From the NCBI RefSeq assembly GCF_900103805.1, contig NZ_FNIB01000003.1, positions 1 to 64,000 on the forward strand: 64,000 nt of DNA, written 5' to 3'. This document shows, piece by piece, positions 19,046 to 26,467 of this stretch. Each line of letters opens with the position of its first letter. The stretch's first letter is position 1. Source of the DNA: Cryobacterium flavum. GTDB lineage: Bacteria; Actinomycetota; Actinomycetes; Actinomycetales; Microbacteriaceae. The translations under genes were made by a program, and so were the position numbers. A model generated the notes under the pieces. That model saw nothing but the letters and a program-made list of their open reading frames with translations, was not told where the DNA came from and did no database searches.

Positions 19046-20158
19046 ATGACCACTACGAGTGCTGGCCAGAAGCGAGTGCGTCTGGCCGCCGACCCGGCTG
19101 ATTTCGCTCGGCTCGGCCTCAACCCGCTCAGCACGGCGCAATTCGAAGACGGTCTGCGCACCGACCCGAACCGCCGTGGGTCGTACGAGTGGTGGTATTT
19201 CGACGCGAGTCTCGACGATGGTGCCAAGCTCGTCGTGGGCTTCTACACGAAGAACCCCGCGACGCCGGGCACCCGCCTGGCTCCGTTCGTGAACATAAAC
19301 CTCGACCTGCCCGATGGACGGTCGTTCGAGAGGACTTTCGCGGCCGATCCCGAGCAGTTCAGTGCCTCCACCGACGGCTGCGATGTGCGCATCGGCGACC
19401 ATCGCTTCAGCGGTGATCTACAGACCTACCGGGTGAGCGCATCCGTCGAGAACGTCACGGTGAACGTGACGCTCAACGGCACGGTGCCGGCCTGGCGGCC
19501 CGCGACCGGCTACGAGATGTTCGCCTGCAACGGCGTGGAGAAGACGTTCGCCTGGTTTGTGGCGGTGCCGAACGGGCGCGTCGACGCCGAGTACTCGGTC
19601 GACGGGCAGGTCGTCAAAACCACGGGGGTTGGCTACCACGATCACAACTGGGGCGATGCGCCTCTGCGTGAACTCATGCACAACTGGTATTGGGGACGCG
19701 CGCAGGTGGGGCCGTACAGCCTGATCGCCGCGCACATCACTGCCGAAAAGGCCTACGGCTACGAGCCGCTCACCACCCTGCATCTCGCCCGCGATGGTGT
19801 TGTCGTGGCCGACGACGGCACCAAGGTGGCGGTCACGACCGACCGTATCGGCATCGACGCTCCCTCTGGTAAGCCGGTAGCGGATATCCTCACCTACGAC
19901 TACCGCGCCGGCCCCGACCGCTTCACCATCGCCTTCGAACGGGAGGAGACGCTGCTGCGCACACGATTCATCGACGTCGTGCCGCCGGCCGCGAAGCTGC
20001 TCGCGCGCCTGATGCGGTTCGACGCAGCCTACCTGCGTTTTACCGGAACCCTGGTTCTGCGCCGGTACCTCGACGATGTTCTGGTCGAGGAATACACCGA
20101 GACCAAGGCGCTCTGGGAGCTCATGTACCTGGGCAAGACCCGCCTTCCGGTGACCTGA
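19046..20158 (+). CDS. lipocalin-like / CrtC (carotenoid hydratase-like) family protein
   Basis: 370 aa with two beta-barrel-like halves. The signature YEWWYF near residue 50 and GYHDHNWGDAPL near residue 200 are the conserved motifs of the AttH/CrtC-type lipocalin-like family, which includes carotenoid 1,2-hydratase. No signal peptide is seen. AGAAGGAG at 19034-19041 supports the ATG at 19046. No carotenoid genes are adjacent, so the substrate, perhaps a lipid or terpenoid, is unknown. Confidence 0.7.
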   Translation: MTTTSAGQKRVRLAADPADFARLGLNPLSTAQFEDGLRTDPNRRGSYEWWYFDASLDDGAKLVVGFYTKNPATPGTRLAPFVNINLDLPDGRSFERTFAADPEQFSASTDGCDVRIGDHRFSGDLQTYRVSASVENVTVNVTLNGTVPAWRPATGYEMFACNGVEKTFAWFVAVPNGRVDAEYSVDGQVVKTTGVGYHDHNWGDAPLRELMHNWYWGRAQVGPYSLIAAHITAEKAYGYEPLTTLHLARDGVVVADDGTKVAVTTDRIGIDAPSGKPVADILTYDYRAGPDRFTIAFEREETLLRTRFIDVVPPAAKLLARLMRFDAAYLRFTGTLVLRRYLDDVLVEEYTETKALWELMYLGKTRLPVT

Positions 20159-20510
20159 GGGTTGTTCGCACGGCCGCAGCGCGCCCCGCAGGATCTGGGC
20201 CAGTGCGCGCGAGTTCCGCCTGGCGCGCAGCGGCGCAACTCCCGCGAAACTCTACGACGGAGTCTGCATCCCAGACGACTTGTGACGCCTTAAAGAATTG
20301 TGCCTCCCGCAGCCGGTCGGATTTGCTGAGCGAAGGACAAGGTCGATTTCATGCGAATCGAGACCTGTAGTGCCAAAGTGATTCGCATCACTTGCGAACT
20401 ACACAGCTGCGGAAATAGATGAGGTTCGCTGCGACCAAACTGCCATCCAGCGAGTCGACCACGTCCGTCCTCGCATGAAATCCTCGCGCCCCTGCCGGAC
20501 ATGCCTCAAT
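20159..20510. other. gene-free stretch before the ECF sigma gene
   Basis: About 350 nt with no supportable coding frame. It contains the inverted repeats listed at 20351-20391 and should hold the promoter for the sigma-factor operon. No consensus -35/-10 pair is obvious, as expected if the operon is transcribed by its own ECF sigma factor. Confidence 0.4.
20351..20391 (+). promoter_or_regulatory. paired palindromes upstream of the ECF sigma operon
   Basis: ATGCGAATC (20351-20359) recurs inverted as GATTCGCAT (20380-20388) with a 20-nt spacer. The right copy also lies in its own 14-bp palindrome GTGAT-TCGC-ATCAC (20378-20391). The arrangement could be a repressor operator or a leader hairpin of the mRNA starting upstream. 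The binding protein is unknown. Confidence 0.35.
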
Positions 20511-21089
20511 ATGAGAGTTGTGACCGACACCGAGCGCGAAAAACGGATGCGCAACCTCGTCGCGCTCGTCGGCGACCCTGTGCGCCACTACCTGCACCGC
20601 CGCACCGACGCCGCAATGGCCGACGACGTGATCGGCGACACCCTGCTCGTGTGCTGGCGCCGCCTCGACGAGGTTCCCGACGATGCCCTCCCTTGGGCGA
20701 TCGTCGTCGCTCGACAGTGCCTCAGCAACGCCCAACGCGCCGAGCGTCGCCGCACCCGTCTCATCGGCCGCATCATCGCCATCGACCCGCCGCCGGCCGC
20801 TACGGACGAGAACCCCGCAGCATCCACCGTCGATGAAGGCACCGCCGTGGCGGCCCGCGTGACCGCAGCCCTCGCCGGCTTGCGTCGAAACGATGCCGAG
20901 ATCCTGCGGCTGTGGGCGTGGGACGAGTTGACGAGCCCGCAGATTGCCGTTGTGGTCGGCATCAGCGCGAACGCAGCGGCGATCCGGCTGCACCGCGCGA
21001 AGGCGCGCCTCAAGCAGGAACTACTGAAATCCGGCCACTCGACCGGACATATAACTTACGACGAAGGGAGCGACGATGCACGACGATGA
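20511..21089 (+). CDS. ECF-type RNA polymerase sigma factor
   Basis: About 192 aa from the ATG at 20511 (alternatives: ATG 20475, GTG 20520). A sigma region 2 core (MADDVIGDTLLVCWRRLDEV) and a region 4 helix-turn-helix (LRLWAWDELTSPQIAVVVGI, then NAAAIRLHRAKARLKQEL) are visible, separated by a short linker. Length and order match sigma-70 family ECF factors. It overlaps the next gene, a single-pass membrane protein, by 14 nt, which is the usual sigma/anti-sigma pairing. The regulon cannot be read from the sequence. Confidence 0.85.
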   Translation: MRVVTDTEREKRMRNLVALVGDPVRHYLHRRTDAAMADDVIGDTLLVCWRRLDEVPDDALPWAIVVARQCLSNAQRAERRRTRLIGRIIAIDPPPAATDENPAASTVDEGTAVAARVTAALAGLRRNDAEILRLWAWDELTSPQIAVVVGISANAAAIRLHRAKARLKQELLKSGHSTGHITYDEGSDDARR

Positions 21090-21684
21090 CCGTGCGCTGC
21101 GCGATCAGCTGCGTGCCGCCGATCCGGCCCGCGCGCTGCCCCCTGCCTCGCCGACGTGGCTCGACCACAGAATGGAGCAGATCATGACCGACCAGTCCGT
21201 TACTACCTCGACGGTCACCCCCGAGGCCCCGCGACGCGCGTTCCGGCGGTGGATGCCGGTGGCCGGCGTCGCCGCGGGCCTCGCCATCGCCGCCGCTATC
21301 GTCGTACCCCTCGTTCTCGGTGGTCCGGAACCCACTGTCGAGTCGCTGCAGCCTTCCATGGGCGGAGGCCTCGCGAGTGGCAGCTGCCTCGTGCTCGAGC
21401 CGGCGACCGTCGCGGCGCAGGAGCAGGCGTTCGCCGCGACGGTCCTGCAGATCCAGGGCAACACCGTTGTGCTGGAGGTCACGGAGCGCTTTGTCGGCGA
21501 GGTCGCCGACCGCGTGGAGGTGGCGCAGATCGACACGATGACCTCCGACTTCTCAGGCGTGCCCTTCGAGGTCGGCCAGAGCTACCTCGTCGGCGCAATC
21601 GATGGAACGATCACGGGATGCGGCGTGACCGGGGCCGACAGTGCCGAGCTTCGCGCGGTCTACGACGCAGCGTTCCCGGGCTGA
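21076..21684 (+). CDS. single-pass membrane protein, probable partner of the ECF sigma factor
   Basis: 202 aa: a ~58-residue cytoplasmic N-terminus, one transmembrane helix at about residues 60-82, and an extracytoplasmic domain of ~115 residues with two cysteines (SGSCLVLEP and ITGCGV). The ATG at 21076 has GAAGGGAG upstream and lies inside the end of the sigma gene. The context says anti-sigma factor or sigma-linked sensor, but no ZAS zinc motif (HxxxCxxC) is present, so anti-sigma activity is only inferred. Confidence 0.7.
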   Translation: MHDDDRALRDQLRAADPARALPPASPTWLDHRMEQIMTDQSVTTSTVTPEAPRRAFRRWMPVAGVAAGLAIAAAIVVPLVLGGPEPTVESLQPSMGGGLASGSCLVLEPATVAAQEQAFAATVLQIQGNTVVLEVTERFVGEVADRVEVAQIDTMTSDFSGVPFEVGQSYLVGAIDGTITGCGVTGADSAELRAVYDAAFPG

Positions 21685-22040
21685 TCCGGGCCCGCGAGAG
21701 CGGTCGGGAACGCTGCGTGGAATCGTCCCATCGGCGTCAGACGGTGGGGAGAGGCTCACACAGCATCCGGTTGAACGAGAAATCGCTCCGGGTCGATTCA
21801 GGTGGGTACATGATGGGCGTTTGCTTGATCCTGAACCGCAACGATGGCCATAACTTGTTGTCGCGAGCGTCGGCCGCCACAGCGAGAATCACCGAGCACA
21901 TAATTTTTCGGGTTCAGGCTTCCTCTGCACCAGTAAGCGCGGTCTACCCACCCGACATCGTTTTACGCCGACCATCGCGAGTTCTGGCACTACATGGACC
22001 TGATTGTCGATCCTGTCTTTATGTGCCCGATGAAGGTTAG
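21685..22040. other. gene-free, possibly decayed stretch
   Basis: No intact gene. Around 21975-22025 a plus-strand frame reads DHREFWHYMDLIVDPVF, which looks like protein sequence but has no start and is cut by a stop (TAG just before 22041). I could not assign it to a family. Together with the remnant that follows it suggests a deletion-scarred region. Confidence 0.35.
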
Positions 22041-22411
22041 CTCCTCGTCGAACAACAGTCCCTGCTGTTCACCCTCGCCGACATGGAGACCGAGCTGCAA
22101 GCGGCGAGAGGACTGCTTCGACGCGCGGCCTGGCGTCGGCGGCGGACTTCGCGATCGCCGAACCAATTCTTGCCACGATGGGGGCGCGCATCGTGCACTG
22201 CGGCGACCCGAGCGCCGGACAAGCCGCAAAGATCTGCAACAACATGATCCTCGGAATCTCAATGATCGCCGTCAGCGAAGCATTCGTGCTCGGTGAAAAA
22301 CTGGGCCTCACCCACCAGGCGCTCTTCGATGTCGCGTCCACGGCATCCGGTCAATGCTGGGTGCTGACCACCAACTGCCCCGTTCCCGGCCCGGTACCCA
22401 CCAGCCAGGCC
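22041..22411 (+). pseudogene. fused remnants of an acyl-CoA dehydrogenase and a 3-hydroxyisobutyrate dehydrogenase
   Basis: Nucleotides 22041-22128 in one frame encode LLVEQQSLLFTLADMETELQ, matching PLIDQQALLFELADMDTELE of the intact acyl-CoA dehydrogenase at 58828-59967. From ~22127 another frame encodes IVHCGDPSAGQAAKICNNM and EKLGLTHQALFDVASTASG, nearly identical to IVHCGESGAGQAAKVCNNM and EKLGLSHQALFDVASAASG of the intact mmsB at 57856-58767. The homology ends near PVPTSQA. Both pieces lack their starts and ends. The order acyl-CoA dehydrogenase then mmsB equals that of the intact operon, so a large deletion joined the two genes of a second copy. Not expected to be functional. Confidence 0.85.
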
Positions 22412-22517
22412 AAGCCCGGACGCAGCGGAGCGACTTACCAATCCACGGCTCGTCACTCACGGGAGCTCACATCGCGGGTATCGGAAATTCTCGGACAGCA
22501 TGGCCCTTGTACCAGCT

Positions 22518-23183
22518 ATGACTACTATCGCAATCATCGGAGCTGGCTCAGGACTCGGGGCCGCCGTCGCGCGGCGATTCGGGGTCGAAGGCTTCACCGT
22601 CGCGCTCATCGCCCGCCACCAGGGACGCGTAGATGCCCTCGCCGCCGAACTGCTGGCCGAGGGCATCTCAGCTCACGGCTTCGTCGCCGACGTGCGCGAT
22701 CCGGCCTCCATCACCCGCACTCTCGAACAGGTCGCAGAGACGCTCGGCCCGATCGAGGTACTGCAATACAGCCCGTTGCCGCAGAAGGACTTCATGCGCC
22801 CGGTTCTGGAGACCACTCCTGCCGACCTCGTGGGCCCGATCGAGTTCTCCATCTACGGACCCGTCGCCGCCGTGCACCAGGTCCTCCCCGGCATGCGTTT
22901 CCTCGGCGCTAACCGCGGCACCATCCTCTTCGTCAACGGCGGATCCGCCGTGACCCCGGGCCGCAATGTCACCGGCACGTCAATCGCATTCGCTGGACAG
23001 GCCGCCTACGCACAGCTGCTCAACGAGGCCCTCGGAGAAGAAGGAATCCAGGTCTCCCAGCTCATCATCGGCGGCCGCATCATCGCCGGCGATCCCGAGA
23101 AGGACCCGTCAGCGCTCGCTGAGCACCTCTGGAACCTCCACAGCCGTCGCGATCGCTTCCGCCACCAGATCAGCGCTGACTAG
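22518..23183 (+). CDS. short-chain dehydrogenase/reductase-like protein
   Basis: 221 aa from the ATG at 22518; an ATG at 22500 would add six residues. Rossmann glycine motif IIGAGSGLGAAVARRFG at the N-terminus and a D-V motif (FVADVRDPASI). The usual catalytic YxxxK is not clear: the region aligns as AAYAQLLNEAL, without the lysine, so this may be a divergent or non-classical SDR. No strong ribosome-binding site is visible. It follows the remnant at 22041-22411, and its upstream region may have been altered by that deletion. Confidence 0.75.
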   Translation: MTTIAIIGAGSGLGAAVARRFGVEGFTVALIARHQGRVDALAAELLAEGISAHGFVADVRDPASITRTLEQVAETLGPIEVLQYSPLPQKDFMRPVLETTPADLVGPIEFSIYGPVAAVHQVLPGMRFLGANRGTILFVNGGSAVTPGRNVTGTSIAFAGQAAYAQLLNEALGEEGIQVSQLIIGGRIIAGDPEKDPSALAEHLWNLHSRRDRFRHQISAD

Positions 23184-23470
23184 AAAGCGTCGTTCACTGT
23201 CAGGACCCGCCAGAGCCGGCACAGGTAGCCGATACGTCGATCGGTTCGGGCGGTCGCAGAATCAGATTGCAGGCGACCTCACCGGTGCCGTTCTAGGCGA
23301 TCCTGCCACCACGATCGGGGTCACCGCACAAGACGTCGGTGGCGTACAGGGTACGCTGCCGGGCCAGACCGTCAAACGCGGAGTTGATGCTGAGCTCCGC
23401 GACGACACAGTCGACCAGCCCGGTTGGTTATGAGTTCAGGACGCGAATTTTCCGGTGCCAGGCGGTTGCG
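23184..23470. other. gene-free stretch before the TPP riboswitch
   Basis: About 290 nt with no convincing gene on either strand. A 60-aa frame near 23300-23430 has no start context and no recognisable family. The only functional element is the promoter at its right end (-10 TATACT at 23471-23476). Confidence 0.4.
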
Positions 23471-23476
23471 TATACT
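23471..23476 (+). promoter_or_regulatory. -10 element of the riboswitch transcript
   Basis: TATACT matches the -10 consensus at five of six positions and lies 7 nt before the first riboswitch nucleotides. The -35 position holds TTTTCC (23448-23453), which is weak. Confidence 0.5.
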
Positions 23477-23482
23477 CGTTTT

Positions 23483-23570
23483 CAGCGACACGGGGTGCCG
23501 ACTGCATGACGGTCGGCTGAGATGACACCCGTTGAACCTGATCTAGTTCGAACTAGCGAAGGGATGTCAC
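23483..23570 (+). promoter_or_regulatory. TPP riboswitch (THI element)
   Basis: All diagnostic conserved blocks occur in order: GGGGTGC (23492-23498), CTGAGA (23517-23522), ACCCGTTGAACCTGATC (23527-23543) and GCGAAGGGA (23556-23564). A variable hairpin CCGAC/GTCGG lies between the first two blocks. The element binds thiamine pyrophosphate and represses the downstream gene. The Shine-Dalgarno-like GGAG at 23571-23574 follows at once, so control of translation initiation is plausible; no terminator follows it. The gene it controls is an SDR, which is unusual. Confidence 0.93.
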
Positions 23571-23637
23571 GGAGAATTACGTGCACTGCTTTGGTGCCGG
23601 ATCTCGTCCTTTCGCCTTACCCAAGGTGAAGAAAATC

Positions 23638-24402
23638 ATGCAAATAGCAGAACAGATTGTCCTGGTCACTGGCGGCGCACGCGGCCTGGGTAAAAGCATC
23701 GTGCACGCTTTCGCGGCTCTGGGCGCCCGGGTGGTCATCAACTATCGCAACAGCGCCGCAGCGGCGGAAACCTTGGCTTCCGGCTATGGGCCTGAACACG
23801 CTCTTGCCGTACAGGCCGACGTCACCGACCCGGCCCAGGTCGCGGCAATGCTCACGCAGGCGCAGGCACATTTCGGCTCCAGCGTGACAACGGTGGTCAA
23901 TAACGCGTTGGTCGATTTCAGCTTCAACGGCGACGCCCGCTCCGGCGCTGCCGACATCAGCTGGGACGAATTCCAGGCGCAATTCTCGGGCAGCGTCCGC
24001 GGTGCCCTGAACACAACCCAGCAGGCGCTGGCAGGCATGCGCGAGGCCGGGTTTGGCCGCATCATCAACATCGGTACCAACCTGTTTCAGAACCCGGTGG
24101 TGCCCTACCACGACTACACGGCCGCCAAGGCCGCCCTGCTCTCCCTGACCCGCACCCTCGCCTCAGACCTCGGCCCGCACAACATCGCCGTAAACATGGT
24201 CTCCGGCGGGCTGCTGCGCACCACGGATGCCAGCGCGGCTACCCCCGAGGACGTGTTCGACTTCATCGCCGCCTCCACCCCGCTACGCAGAGTGACAACC
24301 CCGGCCGAATTTGCGGATGCGGTACTCTTTTTTGCCTCCCCCTGGGCGCGGTCGGTCACCGGGCAGAACCTGGTCGTCGACGGCGGCCTGGTAATGAACT
24401 AG
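23638..24402 (+). CDS. TPP-riboswitch-controlled SDR (3-oxoacyl-ACP reductase-like)
   Basis: 254 aa from the ATG at 23638 (AAGGTGA site upstream). An in-frame GTG at 23581, 6 nt after GGAG, would add 19 residues. A classical SDR: VTGGARGLGKSIVHAF glycine motif, NNALVDF (variant of NNAG), a serine-containing block ending IINIGTN, YTAAKAALLSLTRTLA as YxxxK, and a C-terminal GQNLVVDGGLVMN typical of FabG-like enzymes. Placement directly behind a TPP riboswitch implies a role in thiamine synthesis, salvage or breakdown. The substrate is unknown to me; a fatty-acid role is unlikely with this control. Confidence 0.88.
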   Translation: MQIAEQIVLVTGGARGLGKSIVHAFAALGARVVINYRNSAAAAETLASGYGPEHALAVQADVTDPAQVAAMLTQAQAHFGSSVTTVVNNALVDFSFNGDARSGAADISWDEFQAQFSGSVRGALNTTQQALAGMREAGFGRIINIGTNLFQNPVVPYHDYTAAKAALLSLTRTLASDLGPHNIAVNMVSGGLLRTTDASAATPEDVFDFIAASTPLRRVTTPAEFADAVLFFASPWARSVTGQNLVVDGGLVMN

Positions 24403-24460
24403 GGCAGCGCCGGCCAGGTCAGCCCCACACCAGCTCCACTTCAATGCGTTCCTTATGGGT

Positions 24461-24495
24461 TGCGGCCACCACGGCGCCGCCTGGCGGCGGCCGCA
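24461..24495. terminator. strong hairpin between convergent genes
   Basis: TGCGGCC (24461-24467) pairs with GGCCGCA (24489-24495) around a GCCGCC/GGCGGC core, in the gap between the SDR stop and the end of the convergent transporter gene. It has no U-tract, so function as a bidirectional terminator is only plausible. Confidence 0.3.
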
Positions 24496-24561
24496 GTCGC
24501 CCATCGAGCAATTGGGAGCTGCCCGGCCCCGTTCGCGGCGTAGGTCCTCGTCCGGCAGGTA

Positions 24562-25617
24562 CTAAAGCCCCGGGGGAGTGACCGACTTGCTAATGCTGAG
24601 ACCGGGCGGCGACGGCCGGAAGTCTGCGAGGTTGACCGTGGATCCTGACGCGCGGGCGGTAACCGGCAAGGATTCGGAAATCTCATCGGACGGTAGATCC
24701 TTGCGCGCCCAGTAGCTGGCGAGCACCGAACCCGATACGTTATGCCAGACCGAGAAAATTGCCGCTGGCAGCGCGGCTACCGGGTTGAAATGCGCCACGG
24801 CTAGGGCGGCAGCCAGGCCGGAGTTCTGCATGCCCACCTCGAAGCTGAGAGCTCGGCGACTGGCGACCGGAAGCCCGAACAGACGCCCAATGTAGTACCC
24901 AAGCGTCAGTCCGAGGGAGTTGTGCAGGATCACGGCGACGACCACGAGCACGCCAATCGACAACAGCGTGGAGGCACTGGCGGCGATGACGGCCGCAACC
25001 ACGACGGTGATGCCGGCTACCGACAGCAGCGGCAAAACATCGAGAAAACGCTCTACCAGGCGCGGCACGATCATGCGCAGCACGAGCCCGAGCACTACCG
25101 GAACCAGCACGATCTGCACAATCGACACGAACAAAGCGCCAGCATTGACGGGCAGGGACTCTCCCACGAGTACCAGCACGAGCAGCGGCGTCAGCACGGG
25201 GGCCAGCAAAGTCGAAACGGACGTCATCGCCACAGACAACGCGGTATCGCCCTTAGAGAGGTAGACCATCACGTTGGACGCTGTACCTCCGGGCACAGAA
25301 CCGACCAAAATCATGCCAGCCGTCAGCATGGGCGAAAGCCCCAGCGCGACGGCAATCCCGAAGCCGATCAACGGCATCACGAAGAACTGGGCCGCAACGC
25401 CCAGCAGTAGCGCCCACGGCCGCCTGGCAATAATCGCGAAGTCAACCGGGCGCAGCGTCATACCCATTCCCAGCATGATCACGGCAAGTAGCCATGGGAT
25501 CGCCACGGTCAGGCCGGAAAATGCGTCGGGGACAGCAAGCGCCAACGCTCCCGCAGCCAAAACAATAACGGCGAACCAACGCCCGACGAATGCGCTGACA
25601 GTTCTGATGCGGTCCAT
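24562..25617 (-). CDS. bile acid:sodium symporter (BASS) family transporter
   Basis: A 351-aa membrane protein with about nine to ten hydrophobic helices. It has the two BASS signatures: GSVPGGTASNVMVYLSKGD in the middle and EVGMQNSGLAAALA in the C-terminal half. BASS proteins are Na+-coupled importers of organic anions such as pantoate, pyruvate or precursors of vitamins. The gene is convergent with the riboswitch-controlled SDR and has no riboswitch of its own, so a link to thiamine is not shown. The C-terminal ~45 residues are hydrophilic. No strong ribosome-binding site is seen before the ATG. Confidence 0.88.
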   Translation of the reverse strand: MDRIRTVSAFVGRWFAVIVLAAGALALAVPDAFSGLTVAIPWLLAVIMLGMGMTLRPVDFAIIARRPWALLLGVAAQFFVMPLIGFGIAVALGLSPMLTAGMILVGSVPGGTASNVMVYLSKGDTALSVAMTSVSTLLAPVLTPLLVLVLVGESLPVNAGALFVSIVQIVLVPVVLGLVLRMIVPRLVERFLDVLPLLSVAGITVVVAAVIAASASTLLSIGVLVVVAVILHNSLGLTLGYYIGRLFGLPVASRRALSFEVGMQNSGLAAALAVAHFNPVAALPAAIFSVWHNVSGSVLASYWARKDLPSDEISESLPVTARASGSTVNLADFRPSPPGLSISKSVTPPGL

Positions 25618-25744
25618 GATGAAACCATACCCACAATGGGCAGAAACCTCATGGCCGGCAGGTGCGATTGTGAACAGGAAGCGCGAACAGTTTGCCCACG
25701 ATTCTGACCGGTTTCAATACGACAAACATGCCGCCTGCGCAACC

Positions 25745-25921
25745 TCACTTCTCAAAGCTGGCATCTGAACCCCTTGCAGAGCCGCCGGCCTGGTTCGGGT
25801 ACACGCCGAGCGAGATTAGGTGTGTGCTCCCGTTCGAGGTGGTGAGCTCCACACAGGGATAGTTCTCTTCCGGCGCGATTCCCCCTGGGATAGGCGTCGC
25901 GACGAGTGACCTGATGAGCAC
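25745..25921 (-). CDS. possible small protein or gene remnant (58 aa)
   Basis: A GTG-started frame reads PIPGGIAPEENYPCVELTTS and HLISLGVYPNQAGGS, more protein-like than random GC-rich shadow. The frame is open upstream of the GTG to near the terminator at 25956, so it may be the 3' tail of a gene lost at the integration boundary. No family recognised and no ribosome-binding site. Confidence 0.25.
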   Translation of the reverse strand: MLIRSLVATPIPGGIAPEENYPCVELTTSNGSTHLISLGVYPNQAGGSARGSDASFEK

Positions 25922-25955
25922 AGTTAGTCGGTGCGCTGGGACGCCGCTTAAACCA

Positions 25956-25995
25956 GAAATCGCTCCTGAGAATCCTCAGGAGCGATTTCTTTTTT
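25956..25995 (+). terminator. intrinsic terminator at the left border of the island
   Basis: A perfect 15-bp stem (25956-25970 with 25975-25989), AATC loop and six T at 25990-25995. A second hairpin, GGGCCGTT/AACGGCCC (26005-26012 with 26030-26037) and TTTT, follows immediately and abuts the tRNA-like repeat. Confidence 0.8.
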
Positions 25996-26004
25996 GTTTC
26001 GACC

Positions 26005-26041
26005 GGGCCGTTTCGTGAACAGTTTCGCGAACGGCCCTTTT
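26005..26041 (+). terminator. second terminator hairpin abutting the att repeat
   Basis: GGGCCGTT (26005-26012) pairs with AACGGCCC (26030-26037), followed by TTTT at 26038-26041. Because the stem is symmetric it may also form on the minus strand, the direction in which the tRNA-Pro gene would be read before integration. Confidence 0.6.
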
Positions 26042-26077
26042 GGTCGGGCTGACAGGATTCGAACCTGCGACCCCTTG
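26039..26077 (-). repeat. attachment-site repeat, distal copy (tRNA-Pro 3' fragment)
   Basis: 39 bp identical to 38218-38256. It consists of the CCA end, acceptor 3' strand, whole T-arm, variable loop and the 3' strand of the anticodon stem of tRNA-Pro, then diverges (GGAGG instead of ACCCC). It is not a complete tRNA gene. It marks the far end of the element integrated at the tRNA gene. Confidence 0.9.
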
Positions 26078-26467
26078 GAGGTTCTAGGCTTAATTCTGTC
26101 ATCGCCGAATGTCCCCGAAAACCCGCGGATTCCTTTGTGTTTACAGGGAACCGGGCGGTTCGCTGCCTCCAATTGTACGTCATCGTTTTGGGTCATTTAG
26201 TGATGAATGTGATGGGTAAATGATGACCTTGTGAACCGCTTTTGGCGGGCGCACAGTCGTGGAATGACGGCGGCCCTGACGCGGTCCATGAGGCTGACCG
26301 GCGCACCGCGCATCGCCTCGGCAGCCGAGTTGCAAACCCCGCCCACGCGCTCGTTGCCGGCCGAGCCGTTTCATGAAAGAAGCCCCGGTGCGTCGCCGCT
26401 GGGGAGAACCCCGAGGTCGGGCAACTCGCCACCTAAACTTGGCCTAGTACGAGCGAAAGGAACCACC
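26078..26467. other. gene-free left end of the island
   Basis: About 390 nt from the att repeat to the ABC gene. Open frames run through it on both strands but none has a start signal or recognisable domain; the plus-strand frame is simply open upstream of the ABC start at 26468. TAAACT (about 26433-26438) could be a -10 for that gene. Confidence 0.4.

Noticed and set aside
23300-23433. Small frame before the TPP riboswitch
   Set aside because: No start context, no family and no codon pattern distinct from noncoding sequence.
24562-25617. BASS transporter as a target of the TPP riboswitch
   Set aside because: The gene is on the opposite strand and convergent, and has no THI element of its own.
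26039-26120. Possible second tRNA-Pro gene
   Set aside because: Only the 3' half of the tRNA is present; the D-arm, anticodon and 5' acceptor strand are missing, so it is an attachment-site repeat.
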